From a bacterium UBP8_UBA817 (GTDB lineage Bacteria; Margulisbacteria; Marinamargulisbacteria; CAMDBA01), in NCBI GenBank assembly GCA_945888995.1, contig CAMDBA010000010.1:1-42678 (forward strand): DNA of 42,678 nucleotides. Reading direction: 5' to 3'. Made by a program: the position numbers and the translations under genes. The notes under the pieces are model-generated. The model saw only the letters and a list, made by a program, of their open reading frames with translations, was not told the DNA's origin and searched no databases. Shown here piece by piece: positions 30,269-39,034 of the stretch. Positions within the stretch are counted from its first letter, which is position 1. The number at the start of each line of letters is the position of its first letter.

Positions 30269-31693
30269 ATGGCACAACGAAATCAATTTTATTTTTCGCG
30301 GTCAATTAAATTAGGCCCGGCCATAGGTGACTGGACGCTTCCTGTAAATCACGATGTCGGGATAGAGGAAGTCAATATTAGCCAGGTTCGTAATATAGGA
30401 TTTGACGGTTTGCCGGAAGACCTTTTAACTTATACTCATTATATGCATTACCGGTTAGCCGAAAAGCTGACACGGAAGCTTGCGCAGGATATGAATATTA
30501 AAGTAGAGCTGCACACGGTTAAGGCTACTCAAATTGCCTATGAAGATTTTTTAGCCCTGAATGCGGATAAAGTCGTACAAGCTGATCTTGTTATGGGGAA
30601 TATCGGACGCTCGAATGTCATTATAGAATGGGCGCTTGCGGATAAAATCGTTAATCGTCTAACAGGCGGTGATGGCGAAGTCAGCGGAGTTGATCAGTTT
30701 TCTGATTTGGAAGCGGGTATCTTAAAAGCTCAAATTGAAGAGATTTTGCCTTCCTTTACCGATATGTGGAGATCAGTGATTGATCCTTCTCAGCTTAATT
30801 TAGAATTTTTTTGTGGGAATTACGTTTCCGATCGAAAATTATCTCGAAGAGAAGCGTATATTTTTTATACATTTTATTTTTATTTTGGGGAAGATAAGCT
30901 CGGTAAAATTATGTGGGCCTATCCGAATCAGGTCTTGCGTAAGCTGTTGTTATTTAGAAAACAACAGGCGGATCCCCTTAAGACAAGAGTTTCACTTTCT
31001 GAACAAGTATTAAATGAAATACAGATTCCCGTAACTTGTTCCTTGGGGAAAGCAACTTTAACCATGAATGAACTTCGGAACTTGCAGGAAGGGGATATTA
31101 TTCCTCTGGATTCGAGCCTTTCAACGCCGGTCAGTATACAAGTTGGGGACGGTGCGATTTCGGGACAGCCTGGAACTCGGGGTAAAAAACTTTGTGTGCA
31201 GGTGATTTTAGATGCCGCGTCTTCTGTCTCGTATGTTGGGCGCACGGTTCGAGAGACCATGTCTGCTCCAGCCAGTTTCTCCAGGCCGGAAAATTTTTCA
31301 GAAGAGATTACAAACATTGCAGAGCCCTTAATAGAGGAGCCGGAAGTCGTAGCCTTTGATTCCGAAGATGAAGCTCAGGAGTCCAGGGCTTTTGTAGAAG
31401 ACGTCGAGCCAGATGACGATACCTTTTCGGATGAAGTAACCGAAACCGAGGTTGAGGCATCGGATGATTTTGAGTCTGAGTCTGATGAAGCCGAGGATGA
31501 CGACACTGATATCGATTTTGGCGACAAAGAGGTTGAAGCTATATCAGAAGAGGAGGATGCTTCTGATCAGGAAGAGGCCGATGATGATTTTGCAGACACG
31601 GATGTAAATGAAGAAGAAGGGCAAGGTAACCTCACTCAGGAATCAACGGATGACGATGATTTTTCTTGGGATGATCTTGATGATAAACGCTAA
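30269..31693 (+). CDS. fliM: Flagellar switch protein FliM with acidic tail
   Basis: Protein of 474 residues; most FliM have 320-350. The middle domain has VNRLTGGDGE with the GGxG motif, then FSDLEAGILKAQIEEILPSFTDMW. A C-terminal SPOA domain spans about 240-320 (VTCSLGKATLTMNELRNLQEGDIIPLD). Two changes stand out: the N-terminus (MAQRNQFYFSRSI) lacks the IDALL-type CheY-P-binding motif, and residues ~340-474 form a Glu/Asp-rich tail ending DDDFSWDDLDDKR. FliM builds the C-ring with FliG and FliN. It starts three bases after the FlgD-like gene. Confidence 0.85.
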   Translation: MAQRNQFYFSRSIKLGPAIGDWTLPVNHDVGIEEVNISQVRNIGFDGLPEDLLTYTHYMHYRLAEKLTRKLAQDMNIKVELHTVKATQIAYEDFLALNADKVVQADLVMGNIGRSNVIIEWALADKIVNRLTGGDGEVSGVDQFSDLEAGILKAQIEEILPSFTDMWRSVIDPSQLNLEFFCGNYVSDRKLSRREAYIFYTFYFYFGEDKLGKIMWAYPNQVLRKLLLFRKQQADPLKTRVSLSEQVLNEIQIPVTCSLGKATLTMNELRNLQEGDIIPLDSSLSTPVSIQVGDGAISGQPGTRGKKLCVQVILDAASSVSYVGRTVRETMSAPASFSRPENFSEEITNIAEPLIEEPEVVAFDSEDEAQESRAFVEDVEPDDDTFSDEVTETEVEASDDFESESDEAEDDDTDIDFGDKEVEAISEEEDASDQEEADDDFADTDVNEEEGQGNLTQESTDDDDFSWDDLDDKR

Positions 31694-31696
31694 GTA

Positions 31697-32443
31697 ATGA
31701 CTATCAAGTATTCTGTTATGAATTATAAAGGTGGTACAGGCAAGACCACGGTCTCTGTAAACTTGGCGCATGCTTTAGCTTTAGAGGGTAAAAAAGTATT
31801 GTTGGTCGATACCGACTCTCAAGGGTCTGTAGCTCATGCCTTGGGGTTGAAGCCTCGTTACACCTTATATGACTTATTGATGGGCGGACATCCATTGGCG
31901 GCTTGTACGGTTCAGGCCCGGCCTAATTTGGATGTTGTGTGTTCTAATGAGCGTATTTTCGCTGCTGAAATGGCATTGAGCCAGCATAAAGGCCGGGAGC
32001 TGATTTTGTCAAAACGGTTGAATAATGTCGATCAATATGACTATGTATTGATTGATTGTCCTCCGTCGATGAATTTGTTAAATCAGAATTCGTTGTTATT
32101 TGCCCGCAATATTTTATTGCCGGTTTCAATGCAATATATGTCACTGGTTGGTATCAAACAACTCTTGAACAATATCAAGATCGTGAATAGACTATTCCGA
32201 AGTGATATTGGCGTCAGGCGTGTGATTCCAACTTTTTTTAGTGAAACATATGACAAGTCGAAAGACATTATAGGTAGCTTGGAGCGGGTGTTTCCCGGTC
32301 GGGTTTCGACGCCGATTCGAGCTGTAGACGCATTGTCGGAAGCGCCGGGCGCGCATCAGACAATATTTGAATTTGATCCGAGTTCAATATCAGTACAAGA
32401 TTTTAAAAAATTGATGGAAGAGGTGCTTTTAGATGGTGAATAA
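31697..32443 (+). CDS. ParA/MinD-type ATPase inserted between fliM and fliN
   Basis: Protein of 248 residues. The deviant Walker A is YKGGTGKTTVSVN near residue 10, the switch I region is DTDSQGSVAHALG and the Walker B is YDYVLIDCPPSMNLLNQN. It resembles Soj/ParA more than FlhG because it has the full chromosomal-ParA layout and no N-terminal DQAxxLR helix. No ParB or parS is seen. The gene overlaps fliN and is tightly placed after fliM, so it is likely made with the switch proteins and may place the apparatus in the cell. Function is inferred. Confidence 0.85.
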   Translation: MTIKYSVMNYKGGTGKTTVSVNLAHALALEGKKVLLVDTDSQGSVAHALGLKPRYTLYDLLMGGHPLAACTVQARPNLDVVCSNERIFAAEMALSQHKGRELILSKRLNNVDQYDYVLIDCPPSMNLLNQNSLLFARNILLPVSMQYMSLVGIKQLLNNIKIVNRLFRSDIGVRRVIPTFFSETYDKSKDIIGSLERVFPGRVSTPIRAVDALSEAPGAHQTIFEFDPSSISVQDFKKLMEEVLLDGE

Positions 32444-32831
32444 GAAAAAATTTAATGACCCTTTAAATGAGGTTGATCCAATTTTAGAACAGGCATTTTC
32501 AGTTGACGCAGGTACAAGCTCGTCAGATGAAGGTCCAACCGTTTCTCAGGTTCAATTTCCGCCGATGAGCAATGAAATTCGCGGTAAAAAAGTTGAAAAT
32601 GATATTTTTGGTAATATTCCGGTCACAGTTTCAGTTGAACTGGGACGGGCGCAAATTTCCTTGAAAGAAGTATTTGAGTTAACGGAAGGCTCCATCATTG
32701 AGCTTGAACGTTTGGTTGGCGAACCTTTAGATCTAGTGGTAAATGGTCAAACGGTCGCACAAGGTGAGGTTGTTGCTATCGATAACAGCTATGGCTTACG
32801 TCTCACGAATATCGTCTCGCGCACTGAATAA
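32433..32831 (+). CDS. fliN: Flagellar switch protein FliN
   Basis: Protein of 132 residues. The first ~65 are variable and acidic; the SPOA domain follows (NIPVTVSVELGRAQISLKEVFELTEGSIIELERLVGEPLDLVVNGQ and AQGEVVAIDNSYGLRLTNI), which is diagnostic for FliN. FliN forms the base of the C-ring and receives export cargo through FliH. The start overlaps the ParA gene by eleven bases; fliO begins directly after its stop. Confidence 0.93.
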   Translation: MVNKKKFNDPLNEVDPILEQAFSVDAGTSSSDEGPTVSQVQFPPMSNEIRGKKVENDIFGNIPVTVSVELGRAQISLKEVFELTEGSIIELERLVGEPLDLVVNGQTVAQGEVVAIDNSYGLRLTNIVSRTE

Positions 32832-33068
32832 ATGTCGATCGGATATTACATTCAAGTTATTGTGACGCTTGCACTTCTTAGCGCAGTATTATACGGCGTT
32901 ATAAGGGGCGCGAAATATATACAGAAGCGGACGTATGCCGGGGAAATGAAAATCGTGGATCGGCTGGGTATTGATGCAAATGTCGCATTGCTTATTGTGG
33001 AAGTGCGTGCGCAGCAATATCTGATCAGTATTGGCGGAAAAGATATTAAGATTTTAGAGAAGCTATAA
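32832..33068 (+). CDS. fliO: Flagellar export assembly protein FliO
   Basis: Protein of 78 residues with one membrane helix (about 5-25) and a short domain holding MKIVDRLGIDANVALLIVEVRAQQYLISIGG, as in the FliO cytoplasmic part. FliO is a helper for FliP assembly. It is short but complete, and lies between fliN and fliP in the usual order. Its stop overlaps the fliP start (TAATG). Confidence 0.8.
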   Translation: MSIGYYIQVIVTLALLSAVLYGVIRGAKYIQKRTYAGEMKIVDRLGIDANVALLIVEVRAQQYLISIGGKDIKILEKL

Positions 33069-33814
33069 TGAAAAAATGGATTTTATTGTTAGTATGTATG
33101 GCTGTGATTGGATTTGCTCCGGCTTTGGCGAATGCCGAGGTTCCTGCTGATTATCAATTAGATATTGCACCTTATACCAAGAGTGTGAATTTCAGCCCTT
33201 CAATCAATTTATTATTAATTTTATCGTCTATTTCTCTGATTCCTTTTTTCTTGCTTTCAACCACATCTTTTCTTCGGATTGTTATTGTAATGGGGATGAT
33301 TCGGAATGCAATCGGAACTCAGCAAAGCCCGCCTAACCCGATTATTATTTCGCTTGCGTTATTTATGACTATTTTTGTGATGTCGCCGGTTTTAAATGAA
33401 GTAAATAATGTCGCAATAAAACCTTATTCCACAGGAAAAATTACTCAGCAGCAAGCGTTTGATCGTGGAATAAAACCGTTTCGAACGTTTATGTTGAAGT
33501 TTACCAGGGAAAAAGATTTAGCATTATTTTTAGAATTTGCCGGCATTAAGAATGTTAAAAGTCTGGATGAGATTCCTGTATTTGTGATTATTCCGTCTTT
33601 TATTATCTCTGAGTTGAAAACCGCTTTTCAGATCGGTTTTTTAATTTTTATTCCATTTGTGGTCATCGATTTAATTGTTTCAAATATCTTACTGTCATTA
33701 GGGATGTTTATGTTGTCCCCGGTCATGGTCTCTTTACCTTTTAAGATCTTGCTGTTTGTCTTGACTGACGGCTGGAATTTAATTACCCGAGGCCTATTGT
33801 TAAGTTTCCGATGA
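33068..33814 (+). CDS. fliP: Flagellar export gate protein FliP
   Basis: Protein of 248 residues with a cleavable signal peptide (MKKWILLLVCMAVIGFAPALANA). It has LSTTSFLRIVIVMGMIRNAIGTQQSPPNPIIISLALFMTIFVMSP and the end GWNLITRGLLLSF, both diagnostic. FliP forms the core export pore with FliQ and FliR. Its TGA overlaps the ATG of the following frameshifted gene (ATGA). Confidence 0.96.
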   Translation: MKKWILLLVCMAVIGFAPALANAEVPADYQLDIAPYTKSVNFSPSINLLLILSSISLIPFFLLSTTSFLRIVIVMGMIRNAIGTQQSPPNPIIISLALFMTIFVMSPVLNEVNNVAIKPYSTGKITQQQAFDRGIKPFRTFMLKFTREKDLALFLEFAGIKNVKSLDEIPVFVIIPSFIISELKTAFQIGFLIFIPFVVIDLIVSNILLSLGMFMLSPVMVSLPFKILLFVLTDGWNLITRGLLLSFR

Positions 33815-34799
33815 TAGTTGTACGGTTTTTTTTTGCCTATTTCTTCTAATTAGTACGGTTACATCGGCGTTCGGGGGGACGGTATGGGATGCGCTGAGTG
33901 ATGAAACTCTCATTGTCAGTAATTATCCGGAAGAAGTATTTGCGCCGGGTTTGATTGTTGATGAGAAACTAGGTGAAGTTCCGTTACGAATTCTTTATTA
34001 TCATAAGGGTGGCCCAACTACAGCATTTTCGATTGCCTTAACGGTGCAAAATACAGGTACAAGACCTGTTCAGATCAACGTGCTAAAAAGTATGGCCGGA
34101 CCGAGCCCCGATGAATTATTCGTCGGGCATAGAGCCAGCAAAGAGTTTCTTTTGAGCTTTTTAGGCCAGGATCCTGAAAAAATTATTTTAGCTCCCGGGG
34201 CGACACAGGTTGTTCTTTTACAACCACTCCGCCAAGCTCAGGTCTCCTCAGGATTGGTTTTATTAAATCCCGTAAAGCCCGGCGAGGTTACGGTGAAATT
34301 GCGTGTCGTGGATCCTGAATTAATGTCCTTGGCGCTTAATCATATGCCGGTAGGCCGTGCTAAATTTACTTACGGCTTATTTCCCCAGGCCTTGCAAAGG
34401 GTAACAGTGCAATATAATGGAACGCCCGCAGTATATGATATATCTATAGGGGATGAGCCATTTCTTAAAGATTCGCGTAATGGCATGAAGTTAGCCGGGA
34501 ATTACGGCGTTGTGTACTTAATGGATATTCAATTGACGAATCCGACGACGGCTTATCGAACTGTAGAATTTTATTTTTCGCCGACGGCAGGGATTGCACG
34601 CGGGGCATTTTTGATTGATTCCCAGCTTTATGAAGTGCACGTTGTTGATTTTAGTACTCAATTAAGACCGGAAAAGTTTTATCAAGTAGCGCTTGCGCCT
34701 AGGCAAAGCCGTTCTGTGTCTTTGCTCACTATTCCTGCTGGAGGATCTTTTTATCCGGTACGCTTAATGCTTAGAAATTCCGATATCCGCTTCCAGTAG
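33811..34799 (+). CDS. Secreted protein of unknown function, frame interrupted at a T9 run
   Basis: The main frame (from 33951 by TTG, 282 residues) has no usual start further up, but its open frame extends upstream to 33804 and encodes a signal-like stretch (TVFFCLFLLISTVTSAFGG). The only sensible start, ATG at 33811 overlapping the fliP stop, is in another frame (MIVVRFFF then stop at 33847). The two join with a -1 shift or one added T in the nine-T run 33826-33834, giving about 330 residues with a good signal peptide. The mature part looks beta-rich (Ig-like spacing); no family recognised. It sits between fliP and fliQ. Confidence 0.7.
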
Positions 34800-34820
34800 C
34801 AAAATTTAAAGGAGAATGCG

Positions 34821-35090
34821 ATGACCTTAGATAATGTGAGCAGTATTATTAACGACGCAGTTCAGGTAACCATTATGGCCTCTCTACCAAGTACGATGTT
34901 AGGGCTGTTGATCGGACTTTTGATTGCGGTGTTTCAAGCGGTTACCCAGATTCAGGAACAAACCCTGACATTCGTTCCAAAGATGATTGTGGTAATGTTG
35001 GTCATTGCAATGACTTTTTCCTGGATGTCGAATATTGTGATGGATTTAGCCTTGCAACTATGGACTAATATACCGCTTTATTCCAGATGA
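34821..35090 (+). CDS. fliQ: Flagellar export gate protein FliQ
   Basis: Protein of 89 residues with two membrane hairpin helices. VTIMASLPSTMLGLLIGLLIAVFQAVTQIQEQTLTFVPKMI is the classic FliQ segment. An AAAGGAG site precedes the ATG. The stop overlaps fliR (ATGA). FliQ forms the lower part of the FliPQR gate. Confidence 0.95.
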   Translation: MTLDNVSSIINDAVQVTIMASLPSTMLGLLIGLLIAVFQAVTQIQEQTLTFVPKMIVVMLVIAMTFSWMSNIVMDLALQLWTNIPLYSR

Positions 35091-35860
35091 TCACTCTTGA
35101 ACAGCTAACTGTATTTTTTCTTATTTTTGCCCGTATTGCGGGGCTGGTGCAATTAGCTCCGGTTTTTAATAACCGGGAAGTATTCGGCGTGGCAAAAGTG
35201 ATGCTCATTTTCTGGGTATCTTCTTTGTTAATTTTCGTTGTGCCGCTCCCGATGTCTTTACCGGATAGCCCCATTATATTCGGGTTAGCGATTACATCGG
35301 AATTTTTGGTGGGGGCTCTTTTAGGATTTGCCGCTCAGTTGCTGGTCGTCGGGATAGAAGCTGCCGGAAGTTTGATGGATACTCAGGCAGGTCTTAGTGC
35401 GGCATCATTATTAGATCCCGGTTCAGGTCGATCTGTGACTATTTTATCCAATTTATTGAACAAAATTGCCTTAATTACATTTTTGACAATCAACGGGCAC
35501 CACATGCTCTTGGCAGCAGTATTCCAAAGCTATAAGCTCTTGCCTATCGGAGCACCTGTGCAATTCCCTATGGCGACAGAAATGCTGATGCATCTGGGAA
35601 CCAATATTTTTGCGATTGCATTGCAATTTGCCGCCCCGATATTATTTGTTGTGTTTTTAATTGATTTTTGTTTTGGTATGCTGAGTAAAATCGCACCGCA
35701 ATTAAATGTGTTTCAGCTTGGGTTTCAGGTGAAACCGATTATTAGTATTTTTATTTTATTGGCTATCGTTCCGGGGTTAGTGGACGGTATTTATGCGTTA
35801 TTAGAGCAGGTCGCAGGGATTCTGCTTAAATTACTATTGGTGATGCAAACTCATGGGTGA
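35087..35860 (+). CDS. fliR: Flagellar export gate protein FliR
   Basis: Protein of 257 residues with several membrane helices. The FARIAGLVQLAPVF opening, GALLGFAAQLLVVGIEAAGSLMDTQAGLSAASLLDPGSG and the late FxLGFQVKPI segment are typical. It overlaps fliQ before and flhB after, so fliQ-fliR-flhB form a tight block. Confidence 0.95.
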   Translation: MITLEQLTVFFLIFARIAGLVQLAPVFNNREVFGVAKVMLIFWVSSLLIFVVPLPMSLPDSPIIFGLAITSEFLVGALLGFAAQLLVVGIEAAGSLMDTQAGLSAASLLDPGSGRSVTILSNLLNKIALITFLTINGHHMLLAAVFQSYKLLPIGAPVQFPMATEMLMHLGTNIFAIALQFAAPILFVVFLIDFCFGMLSKIAPQLNVFQLGFQVKPIISIFILLAIVPGLVDGIYALLEQVAGILLKLLLVMQTHG

Positions 35861-36932
35861 AGATTCAGGCGAAAAAACAGAAGAGGCCACCCCTCATAAA
35901 TTAAGGGAAGCTCGAAAAAAAGGACAAATCGCAAAAGGTAAAGATATTACTGGGGCGGCGTTGCTTTTTGCCTCGTTTTATACGTTACAGGCTACAGGCG
36001 GCTTTGTTTGGGATAACATGGTTAAGATTTCTAAGCATACCTATGATCAGATTCCCTATGAATTTTCAATCCCTATCGTTGGAAAAATTCTGAGTGATGC
36101 GATGCTGACCATGCTGATCGCGGTAGGCCCCATTTTTGGCGTTACAATGTTGGTGGCGATTTTTATTGAGTCATTGCAAACAGGATTCTTGCTAACACTT
36201 GAGCCATTGATGCCGAAGTTGGAGAAACTCAATCCAATCGAAGGATTTAAGAAATTTTTCTCGATGAAGCAATATGTGGAATTGCTCAAGTCCATCCTGA
36301 AAATGGTGGTTGTAATTTGGCTTTTATACGGGGCCTTAAAAGAGAAGTTTTACCTGGTTCTGGAGTCTCAATCGATGAGTCTAACTCAGATCATCAGTAC
36401 GGTTGCGGACATCGTGATGACGGTGGTAACTCGACTAGGGATTTTTTATGTTATTATGGCCGCGCTTGATTTCTTTTATCAAAAATACGAACATAATAAA
36501 GAAATGAAGATGTCGATGAAAGAGATCAAAGATGAGTATAAGCGTCTGGAAGGCGATCCGATGATCAAGCAGCGTCAACGTGACGCCGCGCGGCAAATGG
36601 CCCAAGGGCGCCAAATGGGGGCGGTTCCAGGGGCCGATGTGGTGGTGACCAATCCTATTCATATCGCGGTTGCGTTGGAGTATAAAGCCAATATGATGAA
36701 AGCGCCTATCGTAGTGGCGATGGGTAAGCGGATGGTAGCACGCGAAATCAGGCGTATCGCCGAAGAGCATTACATTCCGATTATTGAAAATCCGCCTCTA
36801 GCTCAGGCACTCTTTAAGACAGCGACCGCTGGGGCGGAAGTGCCAGCCGAACATTATAAGGCAGTAGCAGAGATATTGGCATTTGTGTATAATCTAAAAA
36901 GAAAAAGAAAGCGCCGCAACAGCAATCTGTAG
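35853..36932 (+). CDS. flhB: Flagellar export switch protein FlhB (NPIH variant)
   Basis: Protein of 359 residues. It opens GEDSGEKTEEATPHKLREARKKGQIAKGKD, has four membrane helices to about residue 210, and then the cytoplasmic domain with GADVVVTNPIHIAVALEYK. The autocleavage motif is NPIH where most FlhB proteins have NPTH; the Asn-Pro bond and the His are kept. Cleavage allows the change from hook to filament export. The extreme end is Lys/Arg rich. It lies between fliR and flhA. Confidence 0.95.
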   Translation: MGEDSGEKTEEATPHKLREARKKGQIAKGKDITGAALLFASFYTLQATGGFVWDNMVKISKHTYDQIPYEFSIPIVGKILSDAMLTMLIAVGPIFGVTMLVAIFIESLQTGFLLTLEPLMPKLEKLNPIEGFKKFFSMKQYVELLKSILKMVVVIWLLYGALKEKFYLVLESQSMSLTQIISTVADIVMTVVTRLGIFYVIMAALDFFYQKYEHNKEMKMSMKEIKDEYKRLEGDPMIKQRQRDAARQMAQGRQMGAVPGADVVVTNPIHIAVALEYKANMMKAPIVVAMGKRMVAREIRRIAEEHYIPIIENPPLAQALFKTATAGAEVPAEHYKAVAEILAFVYNLKRKRKRRNSNL

Positions 36933-36943
36933 CACCCCAATCA

Positions 36944-39034
36944 ATGTTCCAAATCATAAAACAACAATTTAAAAGTCTATTTAGCATTTCAGATATCGTT
37001 TTAGCAGCTCTTGTTATCGTGATCGTGTGCCTCATGATCATCCCGATTCCAACGTTCTTTCTCGATTTATTGATGACGCTCAATATCGCCATTTCGGTTA
37101 TGATTTTGATGATGGGGATGTATTTGACGAAACCTTTGGAATTCGCTGCCTTCCCATCTCTTCTTCTGATTACTACCTTATTTCGACTCTCGCTAAACGT
37201 GTCGGCCACCAAATTAATTTTATCTCTTGGAGCTGACTTTGACGGGCACGTTGTTTTAGCGTTTGCCGACTTTGTTACAAGCGGAAATTTTATCGTGGGT
37301 GTGGTCGCGTTTTGTATTATCACGCTTGTACAATTTATGGTTGTTACTAAGGGGTCCGAGCGAGTTGCGGAAGTTTCCGCACGTTTTACCTTGGATGCTA
37401 TGCCGGGTAAACAGATGAGTATTGATGCGGATTTGAATTCCGGATTGATTGATGCGAATGAAGCCAGGGTTCGCCGTAAGACACTCGAAAAAGAATCTAC
37501 TTTCTTTGGTTCGATGGACGGTGCGAATAAGTTCGTAAAAGGGGATTCTATAGCCGGTATTATTATCCTGATAATTAACTTAGCAGGGGGGATTTTAATC
37601 GGCCGGTTTCAGCAAGGAATGGAAATGGGCGATGCACTTCAAACCTATGCCCGATTAACCATTGGGGATGGTCTGGTTTCCCAGGTGCCCGCACTTTTGA
37701 TTTCAATTGCGACCGGTCTTGTCGTAACTAAATCGGTGTCCGATGAAAGCTTGGGCGCGGATGTGAGTGCGCAGTTACTTTCTCAGCCGCGTGCGTTTGC
37801 AGTTACCTCGTTTATTCTGTTTCTTTTCGCTATTGTACCCGGACTTCCGGGATTCCCATTTATGGTCATGTCTGGCGCAACCGGTTTTTTCGCAGTGGCT
37901 TTGATTAAGGCCAAGCAGGTTCTGGAAGAAACCTCCGCTGAAACACAACAGGATTCGGCTAAGCAAGCAATGAAAAAGCCTGAAAATCTACTAAATACCT
38001 TAAATCTGGATCCGATTAGCCTGAAAACCGGACGGAATCTTGTTCCGTTGATCGATCCGAGTCAGAATGGCCCGCTTTTGGAGCGTATTACCTTGGTGAG
38101 ATACCATATTGGGCAAGAGTTGGGATTTGTTATCCCGGGTGTCCGTGTTATGGATGACCTGAGCCTGCCACCGAATCAATATGAAATGGATATCCGTGGA
38201 ACTAAGATCGCGCTTGGCGAAGCATTGCCGGGTCATTTCTTTGTCGTTAAATCGATTTCGGAATTAAAGCGAAAAGGCATTAATGCCATTGAGGCGGTCG
38301 ATCCTATTACAGGGCAGCCTGCTGCTTGGGTATCTGAAGATCAGGTCGAACGGCTGCAGGAAAATGCAATCCCGGTTCAAAATATTACCGATTATATTGC
38401 CGGTCATTTCTCCGAAATTATTAAACAGCACGCCGATGAGATTATGACGCGTCAAAATGTTCAGTCTCTGCTCGAATTAGTTAAAAACAATAACGCGGCG
38501 ATCGTCCGGGAATTAGTTCCGGATATGTTGTCATTAGGACAGGTTCATAAAGTATTACAAGCATTGGTTAAAGAACGGGTCTCAATCCGAGATTTATCCA
38601 CGATTTTGGAGCGACTTGCGGATTATGCGCATGTATCACGGGATACCAATCTATTAGCAGAATATGTACGCCAGTCTTTAGCCCGGCAGATTTGCAGCCG
38701 GTATATGGACCGTGAAGACACCGTGACGGTATTTACAATCGACCCTCGTTTAGAAGAAAATATGATCGGCTCCGTGCATCAATCCGAATACGGCTCCTTC
38801 CTGGCAATTGATCCGCATTTAGGCGAAAAGATTCTGTACCAAATCGGTGAGCATGTCACGAATTTCAGAAAGATGGACAAGTCCCCTGTCGCACTCTGTT
38901 CTCCGCGCCTCCGGCCTCATTTTAAACGGTTTACGGAACGTAATTATCCTTCTTTGGCGGTATTATCCTACAATGAAATCGTTCCTCAGGTGAAAGTACA
39001 GTCTATCGGAATTATTTCCGGAGAAGATTATTAA
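36944..39034 (+). CDS. flhA: Flagellar export protein FlhA
   Basis: Protein of 696 residues, full length. About eight membrane helices fill the first 320 residues; the FHIPEP-type region is LLITTLFRLSLNVSATKLIL, and RFTLDAMPGKQMSIDADLNSGLID lies in the cytoplasmic loop with the conserved charged residues. The C-terminal domain is the chaperone-cargo docking part. FlhA forms the export ring and uses the proton gradient. It overlaps the next gene by one base. Confidence 0.97.
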   Translation: MFQIIKQQFKSLFSISDIVLAALVIVIVCLMIIPIPTFFLDLLMTLNIAISVMILMMGMYLTKPLEFAAFPSLLLITTLFRLSLNVSATKLILSLGADFDGHVVLAFADFVTSGNFIVGVVAFCIITLVQFMVVTKGSERVAEVSARFTLDAMPGKQMSIDADLNSGLIDANEARVRRKTLEKESTFFGSMDGANKFVKGDSIAGIIILIINLAGGILIGRFQQGMEMGDALQTYARLTIGDGLVSQVPALLISIATGLVVTKSVSDESLGADVSAQLLSQPRAFAVTSFILFLFAIVPGLPGFPFMVMSGATGFFAVALIKAKQVLEETSAETQQDSAKQAMKKPENLLNTLNLDPISLKTGRNLVPLIDPSQNGPLLERITLVRYHIGQELGFVIPGVRVMDDLSLPPNQYEMDIRGTKIALGEALPGHFFVVKSISELKRKGINAIEAVDPITGQPAAWVSEDQVERLQENAIPVQNITDYIAGHFSEIIKQHADEIMTRQNVQSLLELVKNNNAAIVRELVPDMLSLGQVHKVLQALVKERVSIRDLSTILERLADYAHVSRDTNLLAEYVRQSLARQICSRYMDREDTVTVFTIDPRLEENMIGSVHQSEYGSFLAIDPHLGEKILYQIGEHVTNFRKMDKSPVALCSPRLRPHFKRFTERNYPSLAVLSYNEIVPQVKVQSIGIISGEDY

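Noticed and set aside
36814-37323. 169-residue minus-strand frame opposite flhB/flhA
   Set aside because: It mirrors the coding pattern of flhA and flhB and shows no family features.
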